From Candidatus Muproteobacteria bacterium RIFCSPHIGHO2_01_FULL_65_16 (GTDB lineage Bacteria > Pseudomonadota > Gammaproteobacteria > Acidiferrobacterales > Sulfurifustaceae), in contig MFSY01000115.1 in assembly GCA_001785175.1 (NCBI GenBank), positions 11,359 to 17,889 on the forward strand: a DNA stretch of 6,531 nucleotides, read 5' to 3'. This document shows, piece by piece, positions 1 through 5,285 of this stretch. Made by a program: the position numbers and the translations under genes. Under the pieces are notes generated by a model. That model ran no database searches. It saw only the letters and a list, made by a program, of their open reading frames with translations, and was not told the origin of the DNA. Position 1 is the stretch's first letter, and each line of letters opens with the position of its first letter.

Positions 1-383
1 AGCGTTTCACGCGGGGCGTTCATGGTGAGCTTTTCCATGCAGTTGACAAAGATAAGGCCGTTTCCTTTCTTGGCCTCCATGGTCCGGCCCACATGCAGCT
101 TCATCGCCTCGCCCAGGCGACCGAGATCGAACTGCACCACGGACTTGTCGGGATTGGCGACGTTGTATTTGTACTGCTTGAGCTTTTCCTTGACGAAGTG
201 GGTGCGGAAGCGGCGATCGGATACGGTCGGCACCATGGCGTCGGAGATGTGCCCGACGCCGCCCAATCTTGCGGCCTCGAGGGCGAGCTCCGCGGTCGAA
301 ATATCCACGCCCATCCCGCCAATGACGATCGGAACCAGTTCCTTCTTGCCGAAGCGCAGCCGGAAATCGTCAACTTTTTTCAC
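1..383 (-). CDS. Nitronate monooxygenase / 2-nitropropane dioxygenase-like FMN protein, N-terminal part (cut by window edge)
   Basis: 127 codons are visible from a GTG start at 383; the gene continues past position 1. The protein begins KKVDDFRLRFGKKELVPIVI and runs into a GGMGVDIST segment, then a LGGVGHISDAM segment. This is the first beta strand and glycine loop of the FMN-binding TIM barrel in the nitronate monooxygenase (NPD) family. Members oxidise alkyl nitronates or act as flavin enoyl reductases; the substrate here is unknown. The start is constrained: an in-frame TGA lies at 392-390, so GTG 383 is the only ordinary start before the domain, and GGTGA six bases upstream can serve as ribosome binding site. 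It follows the DsrC-like gene in the same direction after 212 bp of repeat-containing DNA, so it may have its own promoter. Family assignment rests on the N-terminus only; catalytic residues lie outside the window. Confidence 0.8.
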   Translation of the reverse strand, partial: MKKVDDFRLRFGKKELVPIVIGGMGVDISTAELALEAARLGGVGHISDAMVPTVSDRRFRTHFVKEKLKQYKYNVANPDKSVVQFDLGRLGEAMKLHVGRTMEAKKGNGLIFVNCMEKLTMNAPRET

Positions 384-455
384 TGTTCGTCACCGGCTCG
401 GGAGCGTGGGGGCCGACCAAGGCGTCGGACCTGGCATCCACAGTATAGCGGCATA

Positions 456-482
456 ACGCCGGCGAAGCACTTCCGCCGGCGT
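456..482. other. Perfect 9-bp stem-loop between the DsrC-like and NPD-like genes
   Basis: ACGCCGGCG (456-464) and its exact reverse complement CGCCGGCGT (474-482) flank a 9-base loop. There is no T-run on either side on either strand, so it does not look like an ordinary intrinsic terminator. It lies 73 bp upstream of the NPD-like start and could be a transcript structure or a protein-binding dyad. The role is unknown. Confidence 0.45.
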
Positions 483-513
483 CATTTCCCCGCCGTGATT
501 CAGGTTAACACCG

Positions 514-591
514 CAGTAGCAAGTAGCAAGTTTCAAGTGACAAGGGAATGCGAATCTCATCTTGCCACTTGCAGCTTGTAACTTGCCGCTG
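514..591. repeat. Imperfect inverted repeat built from CAAGT(nn) units
   Basis: The left arm (514-544) and right arm (561-591) match as reverse complements at 24 of 31 positions around a 16-base loop. Each arm is itself periodic, with CAAG repeated roughly every 7-10 bases (CAAGTAGCAAGTTTCAAGTG). It begins 5 bp beyond the stop codon of the DsrC-like gene. On the + strand the right arm is followed by GTTTTTC, and on the - strand it is the first structure a transcript of that gene would meet, so it could act as a 3' stabiliser or attenuator. It appears to be a short, non-coding, dispersed intergenic element. No transposase accompanies it. Confidence 0.7.
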
Positions 592-595
592 TTTT

Positions 596-934
596 TCAAT
601 ATCCGCCCTTCCGGCGCGACTCGGGCAGGCCGGCGATGCGGCCGCCCTGCTTGCTCGGATCCTTCGGGAAAAGCTCGTACACGTCCTTCTGGCCGACGCT
701 CACGCCCCACTTGTCGGACATGGCCTTGACGATGTGGCGCGTGTTGGGCTGCTCGCCGCCGTTGTTGAGATAGGCGTCGCGCAGGTAATCAACGATGTCC
801 CAGTGCTTCGGCGTGAGCGCGATGCCATCCGTCCGCGCCATGTGTTCGGCGAGTTCCTTACTCCAGTCCTCCTGGTTTTTCAGGAACCCGTTGGCGTCGG
901 TTTCGATCGTCTTGCCGTTGAACTCGAAGCTCAT
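596..934 (-). CDS. DsrC/TusE-family protein lacking both redox cysteines (RspA-type, probably regulatory)
   Basis: A complete 112-aa protein, the usual DsrC length. It has the family core: an N-terminal MSFEFNGKTIETDANGFLKN segment, TPKHWDIVDYLRDAY in the middle, RHIVKAM, and the LFPKDPSKQ...RIAGLPE C-terminal region. In sulfur-carrying DsrC this region ends KQAC...GCV, with two cysteines that form the persulfide or trisulfide and dock into DsrAB. Here the first is replaced (KQGG, Gly98) and the tail reads ESRRKGGY, two residues longer and without the terminal cysteine. There is no cysteine anywhere in the protein. Cysteine-less homologues have been grouped as RspA and suggested to be regulatory; in Allochromatium vinosum DsrC itself was reported to bind DNA upstream of dsrA. 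The start at 934 is supported by AGGGGG five bases upstream. It follows the Cas6-like gene after 47 bp, probably in one transcript. A role in sulfur transfer is very unlikely; a DNA-binding or partner-binding role is inference. Confidence 0.92.
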   Translation of the reverse strand: MSFEFNGKTIETDANGFLKNQEDWSKELAEHMARTDGIALTPKHWDIVDYLRDAYLNNGGEQPNTRHIVKAMSDKWGVSVGQKDVYELFPKDPSKQGGRIAGLPESRRKGGY

Positions 935-981
935 ATATCCCCCTGATGCGTTGACGTTGCTATAAACCGCGGTCCGGAATT

Positions 982-1659
982 CTATGGCGCGCCGACTTCC
1001 CTGATGTCCTTGTGCGCGACAAAAAGCCCGCAGCCGAGGCTGCGCCCGGACCCGAGTCCGCGTTGCTGCAAGCGCACCGACTCCGCCGGCGGCAGATCGG
1101 CGAGCATGAGGCTGCGGGTCCGGAGCGCGCGCTCCGGGGTCGCGATCACGCGTTCCATGCCGCAGAGCATCTTCCTGGGCTCGATCCCCATCTCCTTCAG
1201 ACGCGTGGCCGCGGCCCGCATGAACGCCGCTTCGTCGCTTTCCTCGGACAGGACGTAGCGCGAAAAGATCGTCGGCGCCGCGCTCAGCGGCCGCGCGGCG
1301 GCCGCGCCCACGCGCATCTCGTTGCCGGCCACGTTCAGCGTCGCCCCGGTCAGCCTGCGGGCGTCCTCGATGCGGTGCTTCGGCAGGCGCAGCACGAGCG
1401 GCGTGCGGCGCGAGAGATAGAGCAGATCGTCGGCGCGTTCCGGGCGCACCCAGCCGTTGCCGGACTCGGCCACGTGGATCGCGTGCACGCCGGCGCCCTC
1501 CTCCGCGGCGATCCAGGGCAGCACGCCGAGCACCGCTTCCGACAGCGCCCAGGCGTGATCCACCGGCAGCGCGCGGCACTGGATGCCGAACGCGAGATCC
1601 ACCACGTCGTCGGGGACGACGAAGCGCTCCGGGTCCGTGTTTTCGTCTTGCCAGAACAT
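982..1659 (-). CDS. Cas6/Cmx6-like RAMP-fold protein without a CRISPR array
   Basis: A complete 225-aa protein. It resembles the type I-MYXAN Cas6/Cmx6 family: VDLAFGIQCRALPVDHAWAL near the N-terminus, a central SGNGW and SRRTPLVLRLP segment, R-x-L-TG (102-105), then FSRYV, KMLCGME, TRSLM.ADL, and finally the glycine-rich RAMP loop RGLGSGRSLGCGLFVAHK (residues 200-217). Cas6 enzymes bind and cleave CRISPR repeat RNA; histidines that could serve such a role are His35, His59 and His62, but the catalytic residue cannot be assigned by eye. No CRISPR repeats or other cas genes are present in the window. It stands between a TPR-like gene and a cysteine-less DsrC-like gene in the dsr locus, so a host RNA target is at least as plausible as a CRISPR role. 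The ATG at 1659 is the first start in this frame; its ribosome binding site is weak. Family assignment is from remembered sequence features, not a search. Confidence 0.72.
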   Translation of the reverse strand: MFWQDENTDPERFVVPDDVVDLAFGIQCRALPVDHAWALSEAVLGVLPWIAAEEGAGVHAIHVAESGNGWVRPERADDLLYLSRRTPLVLRLPKHRIEDARRLTGATLNVAGNEMRVGAAAARPLSAAPTIFSRYVLSEESDEAAFMRAAATRLKEMGIEPRKMLCGMERVIATPERALRTRSLMLADLPPAESVRLQQRGLGSGRSLGCGLFVAHKDIREVGAP

Positions 1660-1685
1660 ATCGCAATTATCCGATAGAGCCGCCC

Positions 1686-1756
1686 ACCGCAGAGGCGCGG
1701 AGGCGCGGAGTCTATTCGATTGGTTGGCTTTCTTTGCGTCTCTGTGCCTCTGCGGT
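1686..1756. repeat. Inverted repeat of GCAGAGGCGC type upstream of the Cas6-like gene
   Basis: Arms at 1686-1710 and 1732-1756 flank a 21-base loop and match at 20 of 25 positions; the outer 11 bp are perfect (ACCGCAGAGGC/GCCTCTGCGGT). The five mismatches are all G opposite T, so a + strand RNA would pair across all 25 positions with five G-U wobbles. The left arm has an 8-bp internal period (GAGGCGCG). It occupies most of the 109-bp gap between the TPR-like gene stop and the Cas6-like gene start, so it would lie in the leader or inter-cistronic RNA of the latter. A second partial copy lies at 6497-6520. Confidence 0.8.
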
Positions 1757-1768
1757 AAATTTCTGTGC

Positions 1769-2479
1769 TCAATTCACGGGCAATCTGGCCCGTAGGACAT
1801 CACGATCGAACCACCAGTTGTCCTGCACCAGCACATCCACGATGTTGCGCAGGCGCACCAGAAACTTCGCCGGGTCGTCGAGCTCGAGCCGCTTGAACCA
1901 GCGCGCGAACGCCTCCTGGTCGCGCACGTCGCCGTGCCGGCGCGCCACGGCCGCGAGCATCTGGTTGGTGTAGAACAGCAGATTCTCGCGCTCCTTGCCC
2001 TCGGGTGCGCGCAGTTCGAGGATGTAATGGGCCGTAGCCGCCGCCACGGCCGCGCCGTCGGAATCCGGCGGCGTCTCGTCCACGACATGCTGCAACAGCG
2101 CCACGGTCAGTTCCGGGTCCACCGGGAAGGTCACCGCGAGCCAGATACCCTGGCCGAGCGCCGCGAGCGAATCGGGCCGGTCGGCAAGAAACATGATGTC
2201 GCAGGCCTGCACCGCGCCCCCCCAGGCCTCGGCGGCGGTGTAAATATCGAACGCCGCGCGTCCCGCCTCCCACGCCTCCTCGCCCTGACCGAGATCGTTC
2301 AACGTGCGCCCGAGATCGAGCAGCATGTCGGCGCGCGCGCCCGGTTGCGTGCCCGCCGGCAGCTCGATCAACCGCCGGCGCAGTTCTTCCACGCGACCCT
2401 CGAGCAGCGCCGTGGACGGCGCGACGTCCTCGCCGCTGTCCATGTCCATCAAAAACGTCTCTTCTTTGAGATATTTCAT
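1769..2479 (-). CDS. Uncharacterised all-helical TPR-like protein
   Basis: A complete 236-aa protein of unknown function. It is acidic and leucine/alanine-rich throughout, with no signal peptide or membrane segment. Residues about 50-80 (ARADMLLDLGRTLNDLGQGE...AFDIY) have the spacing of one tetratricopeptide repeat. The rest (VALLQHVVDE, HYILELRAPEGKERENLLFY, EAFARWFKRLEL) reads as further helical hairpins. It ends with a distinctive aromatic-basic motif, QDNWWFDRDVLRARLPVN. This looks like a scaffold or adaptor protein. The ATG at 2479 has GGAG five bases upstream; Met11 or Met13 are later possible starts with less support. It lies 46 bp below the small ORF and 109 bp above the Cas6-like gene on the same strand, suggesting co-transcription. 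It could act as a partner of one of these products, but nothing in the sequence shows which. Confidence 0.85.
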   Translation of the reverse strand: MKYLKEETFLMDMDSGEDVAPSTALLEGRVEELRRRLIELPAGTQPGARADMLLDLGRTLNDLGQGEEAWEAGRAAFDIYTAAEAWGGAVQACDIMFLADRPDSLAALGQGIWLAVTFPVDPELTVALLQHVVDETPPDSDGAAVAAATAHYILELRAPEGKERENLLFYTNQMLAAVARRHGDVRDQEAFARWFKRLELDDPAKFLVRLRNIVDVLVQDNWWFDRDVLRARLPVN

Positions 2480-2493
2480 TTCACTCCGAAACT

Positions 2494-2521
2494 CTTGGCG
2501 TTCTTGGCGTCTTGGCGGTTC
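2494..2521. repeat. Single arm of a CTTGGCG tandem-unit repeat
   Basis: Three copies of CTTGGCG at 2494-2500, 2503-2509 and 2511-2517, followed by GTTC, fill most of the 46-bp gap between the small ORF and the TPR-like gene. The unit structure is like one arm of the hairpin repeats elsewhere in the window, but no complementary arm is present nearby. It may be a decayed or solo copy. Confidence 0.6.
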
Positions 2522-2525
2522 AAGA

Positions 2526-2744
2526 TCATTTCGTCACGGAGTGTACGCCGACGAACGCCCCTTCCAGCCGGTCTTCCCAGTTTCCCGGGGTGTCGGGATA
2601 CGGCGGCTTGACGTCAATGCGGAAGAAGAACTCGCCGCTTTCGCGCGCGCGCCGCGTCACCACCGCGAGCAGCTGCTCGAAGGTTTCGAGATCGTGGTTC
2701 TGGATGAGGATTTCGCTCAGATAAAGCATCGAAGGTTCACTCAC
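2526..2744 (-). CDS. Small conserved-looking protein of unknown function, translationally coupled to the dioxygenase gene
   Basis: A 72-aa ORF starting at GTG 2744, or 67 aa if the ATG at 2729 is used. I do not recognise it. The sequence is protein-like: an amphipathic helix (MLYLSEILIQNHDLETFEQL), a second basic helix (LAVVTRRAR), then ESGEFFFRIDVKPPYPDTP and NWEDRLEGAFVGVH. It has no cysteine, signal peptide or membrane segment. The GTG start overlaps the TGA of the upstream dioxygenase gene by eight bases (GTGAGTGA), and the ATG lies seven bases after that stop, so either start implies translational coupling. A purine-rich GGAGGGGGAG precedes the GTG but is part of a repeat element, so the ATG may be the ancestral start. 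Balanced composition and coupling support a real gene; the function is unknown. Confidence 0.75.
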   Translation of the reverse strand: MSEPSMLYLSEILIQNHDLETFEQLLAVVTRRARESGEFFFRIDVKPPYPDTPGNWEDRLEGAFVGVHSVTK

Positions 2745-3717
2745 CGGCTCCCCCTCCCCATTTACGGGGGAGGGATGAGGTGGGGGTAAAGTCCGTTCCC
2801 GCGATCCGGTCGTAATAGCGCGCCCGGTACATCGTCCGCGCCGCGCCGTGCTCCGCGCCGTCGGCGTAGGCCGCGCGGTTGTGCAGCACGTTGTTGCAGA
2901 TCAACCCCTGCCCCGCCGCGAGGCGATGGTGAAATATATACGGCGAACCCTGCGCGAGCATGCCGTCCAGAAACCGCGCGGCCGCCGGCGTCGTTCCGTC
3001 CTGCTTCCAGCGAATCGAGCGCGTGCGCGCGGTGTAGCGCATGTGCAGGTTGCCGGCCGCGTCCGGCGCGAACACCGGGCCCGTCACCTCGGCGCGCCCC
3101 GCGGCGGCCTCGGCGTTCGCCGGGATGGTGAGCGCGTCGTCCTGCATGAGCGCGCGGATGAATTCCGGATCGGCGTCGCGCAGCAGGATGTAAGCCAGCT
3201 CGTGGTCCAGCAGGCCGTTCTCGCCGCCGCTCGCGGCCGGCGCCGCGCAGTGCAGCACGAACGCGCGTATCGTTCTGGCGGCGGGATTGTAATAGCCGTC
3301 CGTGTGCCACAGCAGGCGCCGGTTCGAATACGGGATGTATCCGCGCCGCGCCTTGTCCGTGTCGGCGCTCAGCGCCGTGACGCCGTCGTCGTCGGCCAGC
3401 AGGTTGCGGTCGAGGCGCGTGAGCCCGAGGCGCCGGCCGAGCATGAGCGGCGTGTCCCTGCCCGCGGCGGGCGCGGCGCGGCTGGAATAGATCGCCATGT
3501 TGGTCTTGCGGCAGACGCGCCGGATCTCGCGCGCCTCGCTCTCCGTCGGCGCGCGCGGGTCGCGCACCTCCACGATCAGGTCGTCCGCGCTGCGCGGATA
3601 GCCGTCCAGCTTCCACGCACGCCAGCGCCGGTAGGCGGCCTCGTCCTCCGGCGCGAACGGGCCCTCGCCGGCGCGTGCGCCGGCTTGGTGCTGCAACTTG
3701 ATCGCGGCCATATCCAT
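2737..3717 (-). CDS. TauD/TfdA-family Fe(II)/2-oxoglutarate-dependent dioxygenase
   Basis: 326 aa with the start placed at ATG 3717. The jelly-roll family signatures are present: the HxD iron site in LLWHTDGYYN (His138, Asp140), the distal iron ligand in CNNVLHNR (His279), and the 2-oxoglutarate-binding arginine in AARTMYRARYYDR (Arg294 or Arg298). Family members hydroxylate small substrates; TauD itself releases sulfite from taurine, which would suit this locus, but the substrate cannot be read from sequence. The open frame extends to TTG 3828, and an ATG at 3816 has a good GGGGGG site, but that extension crosses the palindrome of the divergent promoter. ATG 3717 has GGAG at suitable spacing and gives a normal N-terminus. 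The last 16 residues (TPTSSLPRKWGGGAGE) are encoded by an intergenic-type repeat, so the natural C-terminus was probably near DRIAGTDF. It is divergent from dsrA and first in the - strand gene series. Confidence 0.87.
   Translation of the reverse strand: MDMAAIKLQHQAGARAGEGPFAPEDEAAYRRWRAWKLDGYPRSADDLIVEVRDPRAPTESEAREIRRVCRKTNMAIYSSRAAPAAGRDTPLMLGRRLGLTRLDRNLLADDDGVTALSADTDKARRGYIPYSNRRLLWHTDGYYNPAARTIRAFVLHCAAPAASGGENGLLDHELAYILLRDADPEFIRALMQDDALTIPANAEAAAGRAEVTGPVFAPDAAGNLHMRYTARTRSIRWKQDGTTPAAARFLDGMLAQGSPYIFHHRLAAGQGLICNNVLHNRAAYADGAEHGAARTMYRARYYDRIAGTDFTPTSSLPRKWGGGAGE
2749..2789. repeat. C/G-tract hairpin repeat read into the 3' end of the dioxygenase gene
   Basis: CCCTCCCC (2752-2759) and GGGGAGGG (2767-2774) form a perfect 8-bp stem with a 7-base loop inside a longer CT-rich/GA-rich stretch. 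In the dioxygenase frame it encodes SLPRKWGGG, a peptide typical of translated intergenic repeats of this kind. It also supplies the purine tract in front of the GTG start of the next gene. Confidence 0.65.
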
Positions 3718-3777
3718 CGGCGGCTCCGAAACCTTGTTTTTTAGATTACCCGGAATAAGGCGGATTTCGGCGGAAAC

Positions 3778-3795
3778 AAAGGGATATATCCCTTT
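3778..3795. promoter_or_regulatory. Perfect 18-bp palindrome in the divergent dioxygenase/dsrA region (candidate operator)
   Basis: AAAGGGATATATCCCTTT is an exact dyad with no spacer. It lies 61 bp upstream of the chosen dioxygenase start and 188 bp upstream of dsrA, in a locally AT-richer stretch. The form fits a homodimeric regulator site. No convincing sigma-70 -35/-10 pair was found for either direction, so the relation to a transcription start is not known. Confidence 0.55.
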
Positions 3796-3826
3796 CGGGG
3801 GGAGTGACGCACCCATATATCCCCCC
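3784..3826. promoter_or_regulatory. Two direct ATATATCCC boxes, 31 bp apart
   Basis: ATATATCCC occurs at 3784-3792 (half of the palindrome) and again, as ATATATCCCCCC, at 3815-3826. The 31-bp offset is about three helical turns, placing both on one DNA face. The same ATATATCCCCC appears at 933-943 over the start codon of the DsrC-like gene, where it may simply be the ribosome binding site and start read on the other strand. Confidence 0.4.
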
Positions 3827-3841
3827 AATGTGGGATTTTTC

Positions 3842-3857
3842 GCCCGGGGGACCGGGC
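3842..3857. other. GC stem-loop in the dsrA upstream region
   Basis: GCCCGG (3842-3847) and CCGGGC (3852-3857) flank a GGGA loop. A T-run precedes rather than follows the stem on the + strand, and the - strand continues with GAAAAAA, so it is not a standard intrinsic terminator in either direction. It could be a leader structure of the dsrA transcript if transcription starts upstream of it. The remainder of this 266-bp gap shows no gene. Confidence 0.35.
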
Positions 3858-3972
3858 CTAGACTGATTTCATAACTCCGTGATGGATTAGAACTTTTTTC
3901 GGAGACGGGAATCCCGGCGGACGCGCGGGGATCGCCGCGGGAGGGAAACCGATCATACGCCTTACTACGGAC

Positions 3973-3979
3973 AGGAGGT
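3973..3979 (+). promoter_or_regulatory. Ribosome binding site of dsrA
   Basis: AGGAGGT, a near-consensus Shine-Dalgarno sequence, ends four bases before the ATG at 3984 and fixes that start. Confidence 0.88.
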
Positions 3980-3983
3980 AGCC

Positions 3984-5273
3984 ATGGCCCAGAGTCAACC
4001 GAAAGATCCGGAACGACACGCCTCGTATCTGCCCACGGAGAAAAGGTCCACCAAGCCTTTTCATCCCACGCCCATGCTGGACCAGCTGGAAACCGGGCCG
4101 TGGCCGAGCTTCGTGACCGGGCTCAAGCGTCTGGCGCACAACAATAATATGATGGTGGATCTGCTCGGCCAACTGGAACACTCGTACAAAACCCGCCTCG
4201 GCTATTGGAAGGGCGGCACGGTCAGCGTCTTCGGCTACGGCGGCGGCATCATCCCGCGCTTCTCCGAGGTCGCCGACAAATTCCCCGAATCGAAGGAATT
4301 CCACACCCTGCGCGTGCAGCCGCCGGCCGGCAACCACTACACCACGAAAATCCTGCGGCGGCTTTCCGACTCATGGAACAAATACGGCTCCGGCCTGATT
4401 GCCTTCCACGGCCAGACCGGCAACATCATGTTCATCGGCGCCACGACCGAGAACACCCAGCGCTTCTTCGACGAGATCAACGAGTACGGCTTCGATCTCG
4501 GCGGCGCCGGCCCGTGCGTGCGCACCGCGCAGTCGTGCGTCGGTTCCGCGCGCTGCGAGCAATCGAACTGCAACGAACACAGGATCCACCGCACGCTGGT
4601 CAACGACTTCATTGACGACATGCACCGCCCGGCGCTGCCCTACAAGTTCAAGTTCAAGGTCTCGGGCTGCCCCAACGACTGCGTGAACTCGATCCAGCGC
4701 TCGGACTTCGCCGTGATCGGCACCTGGCGCGACGACATGCAGGTGGACCAGGCCGAGGTCAAGGCCTTCGTCGCCGGGAAGGGGCGCAAGTACGTCATTG
4801 ACAACGTCGTCGCGCGCTGCCCGACCAAGGCGCTGTCCTTGAACGACGACGACACCCTCGCCGTGGACAACCGCAACTGCGTGCGCTGCATGCACTGCAT
4901 CAACGTGATGACCAGGGCGCTGAAGCCGGGCAAGGACAAGGGCGTTACCATCCTGATCGGCGGCAAGCGCACGCTCAAGATCGGCGACACCTTCGGCACC
5001 GTCGTGGTGCCGTTCATGAAGCTCGACACCGACGCGGACTACGAGAAGCTCAAGAAGCTCGCGCACAACGTGATTGATTTCTGGGCCGAGAACGGCCTGG
5101 AGCACGAGCGCTGCGGCGAGATGATCGAGCGCATCGGGCTGGTGAACTTCCTCGAAGGCATCGGGCTCGAGGTGGACCCGAACATGATCGTCCACCCGCG
5201 CACCGGCTCCTATGTCCGCATGGACGGCTGGGACGCGGAAGTCGAGCGGCTCAAACAGGCCAAGACAGGATAA
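3984..5273 (+). CDS. dsrA: Dissimilatory sulfite reductase alpha subunit, oxidative (reverse) type
   Basis: A complete 429-aa protein. DsrA pairs with DsrB in a cytoplasmic alpha2beta2 enzyme; in sulfur oxidisers it works toward sulfite from DsrC-bound sulfane sulfur. The coupled siroheme-[4Fe-4S] site is intact: CVGSARC (Cys185, Cys191) and CPNDC (Cys229, Cys233), with the 38-residue gap between the two pairs expected from the family. The inserted ferredoxin domain has Cys279 (RCPTKAL) and CVRCMHC (Cys299, 302, 305). The N-terminal TPMLDQLETGPWPSFVTGLK and GYWKGGTVSVFGYGGGIIPR segments resemble DsrA of oxidising proteobacteria rather than of sulfate reducers; this call is by eye. ATG 3984 has a strong AGGAGGT site. 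The gap to dsrB is 128 bp and contains an inverted repeat. No frame damage is seen. Confidence 0.98.
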   Translation: MAQSQPKDPERHASYLPTEKRSTKPFHPTPMLDQLETGPWPSFVTGLKRLAHNNNMMVDLLGQLEHSYKTRLGYWKGGTVSVFGYGGGIIPRFSEVADKFPESKEFHTLRVQPPAGNHYTTKILRRLSDSWNKYGSGLIAFHGQTGNIMFIGATTENTQRFFDEINEYGFDLGGAGPCVRTAQSCVGSARCEQSNCNEHRIHRTLVNDFIDDMHRPALPYKFKFKVSGCPNDCVNSIQRSDFAVIGTWRDDMQVDQAEVKAFVAGKGRKYVIDNVVARCPTKALSLNDDDTLAVDNRNCVRCMHCINVMTRALKPGKDKGVTILIGGKRTLKIGDTFGTVVVPFMKLDTDADYEKLKKLAHNVIDFWAENGLEHERCGEMIERIGLVNFLEGIGLEVDPNMIVHPRTGSYVRMDGWDAEVERLKQAKTG

Positions 5274-5285
5274 AACATCCCAAGC

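Noticed and set aside
456..591. Intrinsic terminator for the - strand genes
   Set aside because: Neither hairpin is followed by a T-run on the - strand. The T-run near 592-596 follows the stem only on the + strand, where no gene ends.
596..1666. 356-codon frame joining an upstream stretch to the DsrC-like protein, suggesting a fusion
   Set aside because: The part upstream of residue MSFEF is Arg/Gly-rich and lies out of frame with the real Cas6-like gene. The DsrC-like ATG at 934 has its own strong ribosome binding site.
2848..3744. 298-codon open frame antisense to the dioxygenase gene
   Set aside because: Arg/Ala/Val-rich low-information translation opposite a gene with intact iron and 2-oxoglutarate motifs.
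3858..4337. 159-codon - strand frame over the dsrA start and leader
   Set aside because: It lies antisense to conserved DsrA N-terminal sequence and has no recognisable domain or good start signal.
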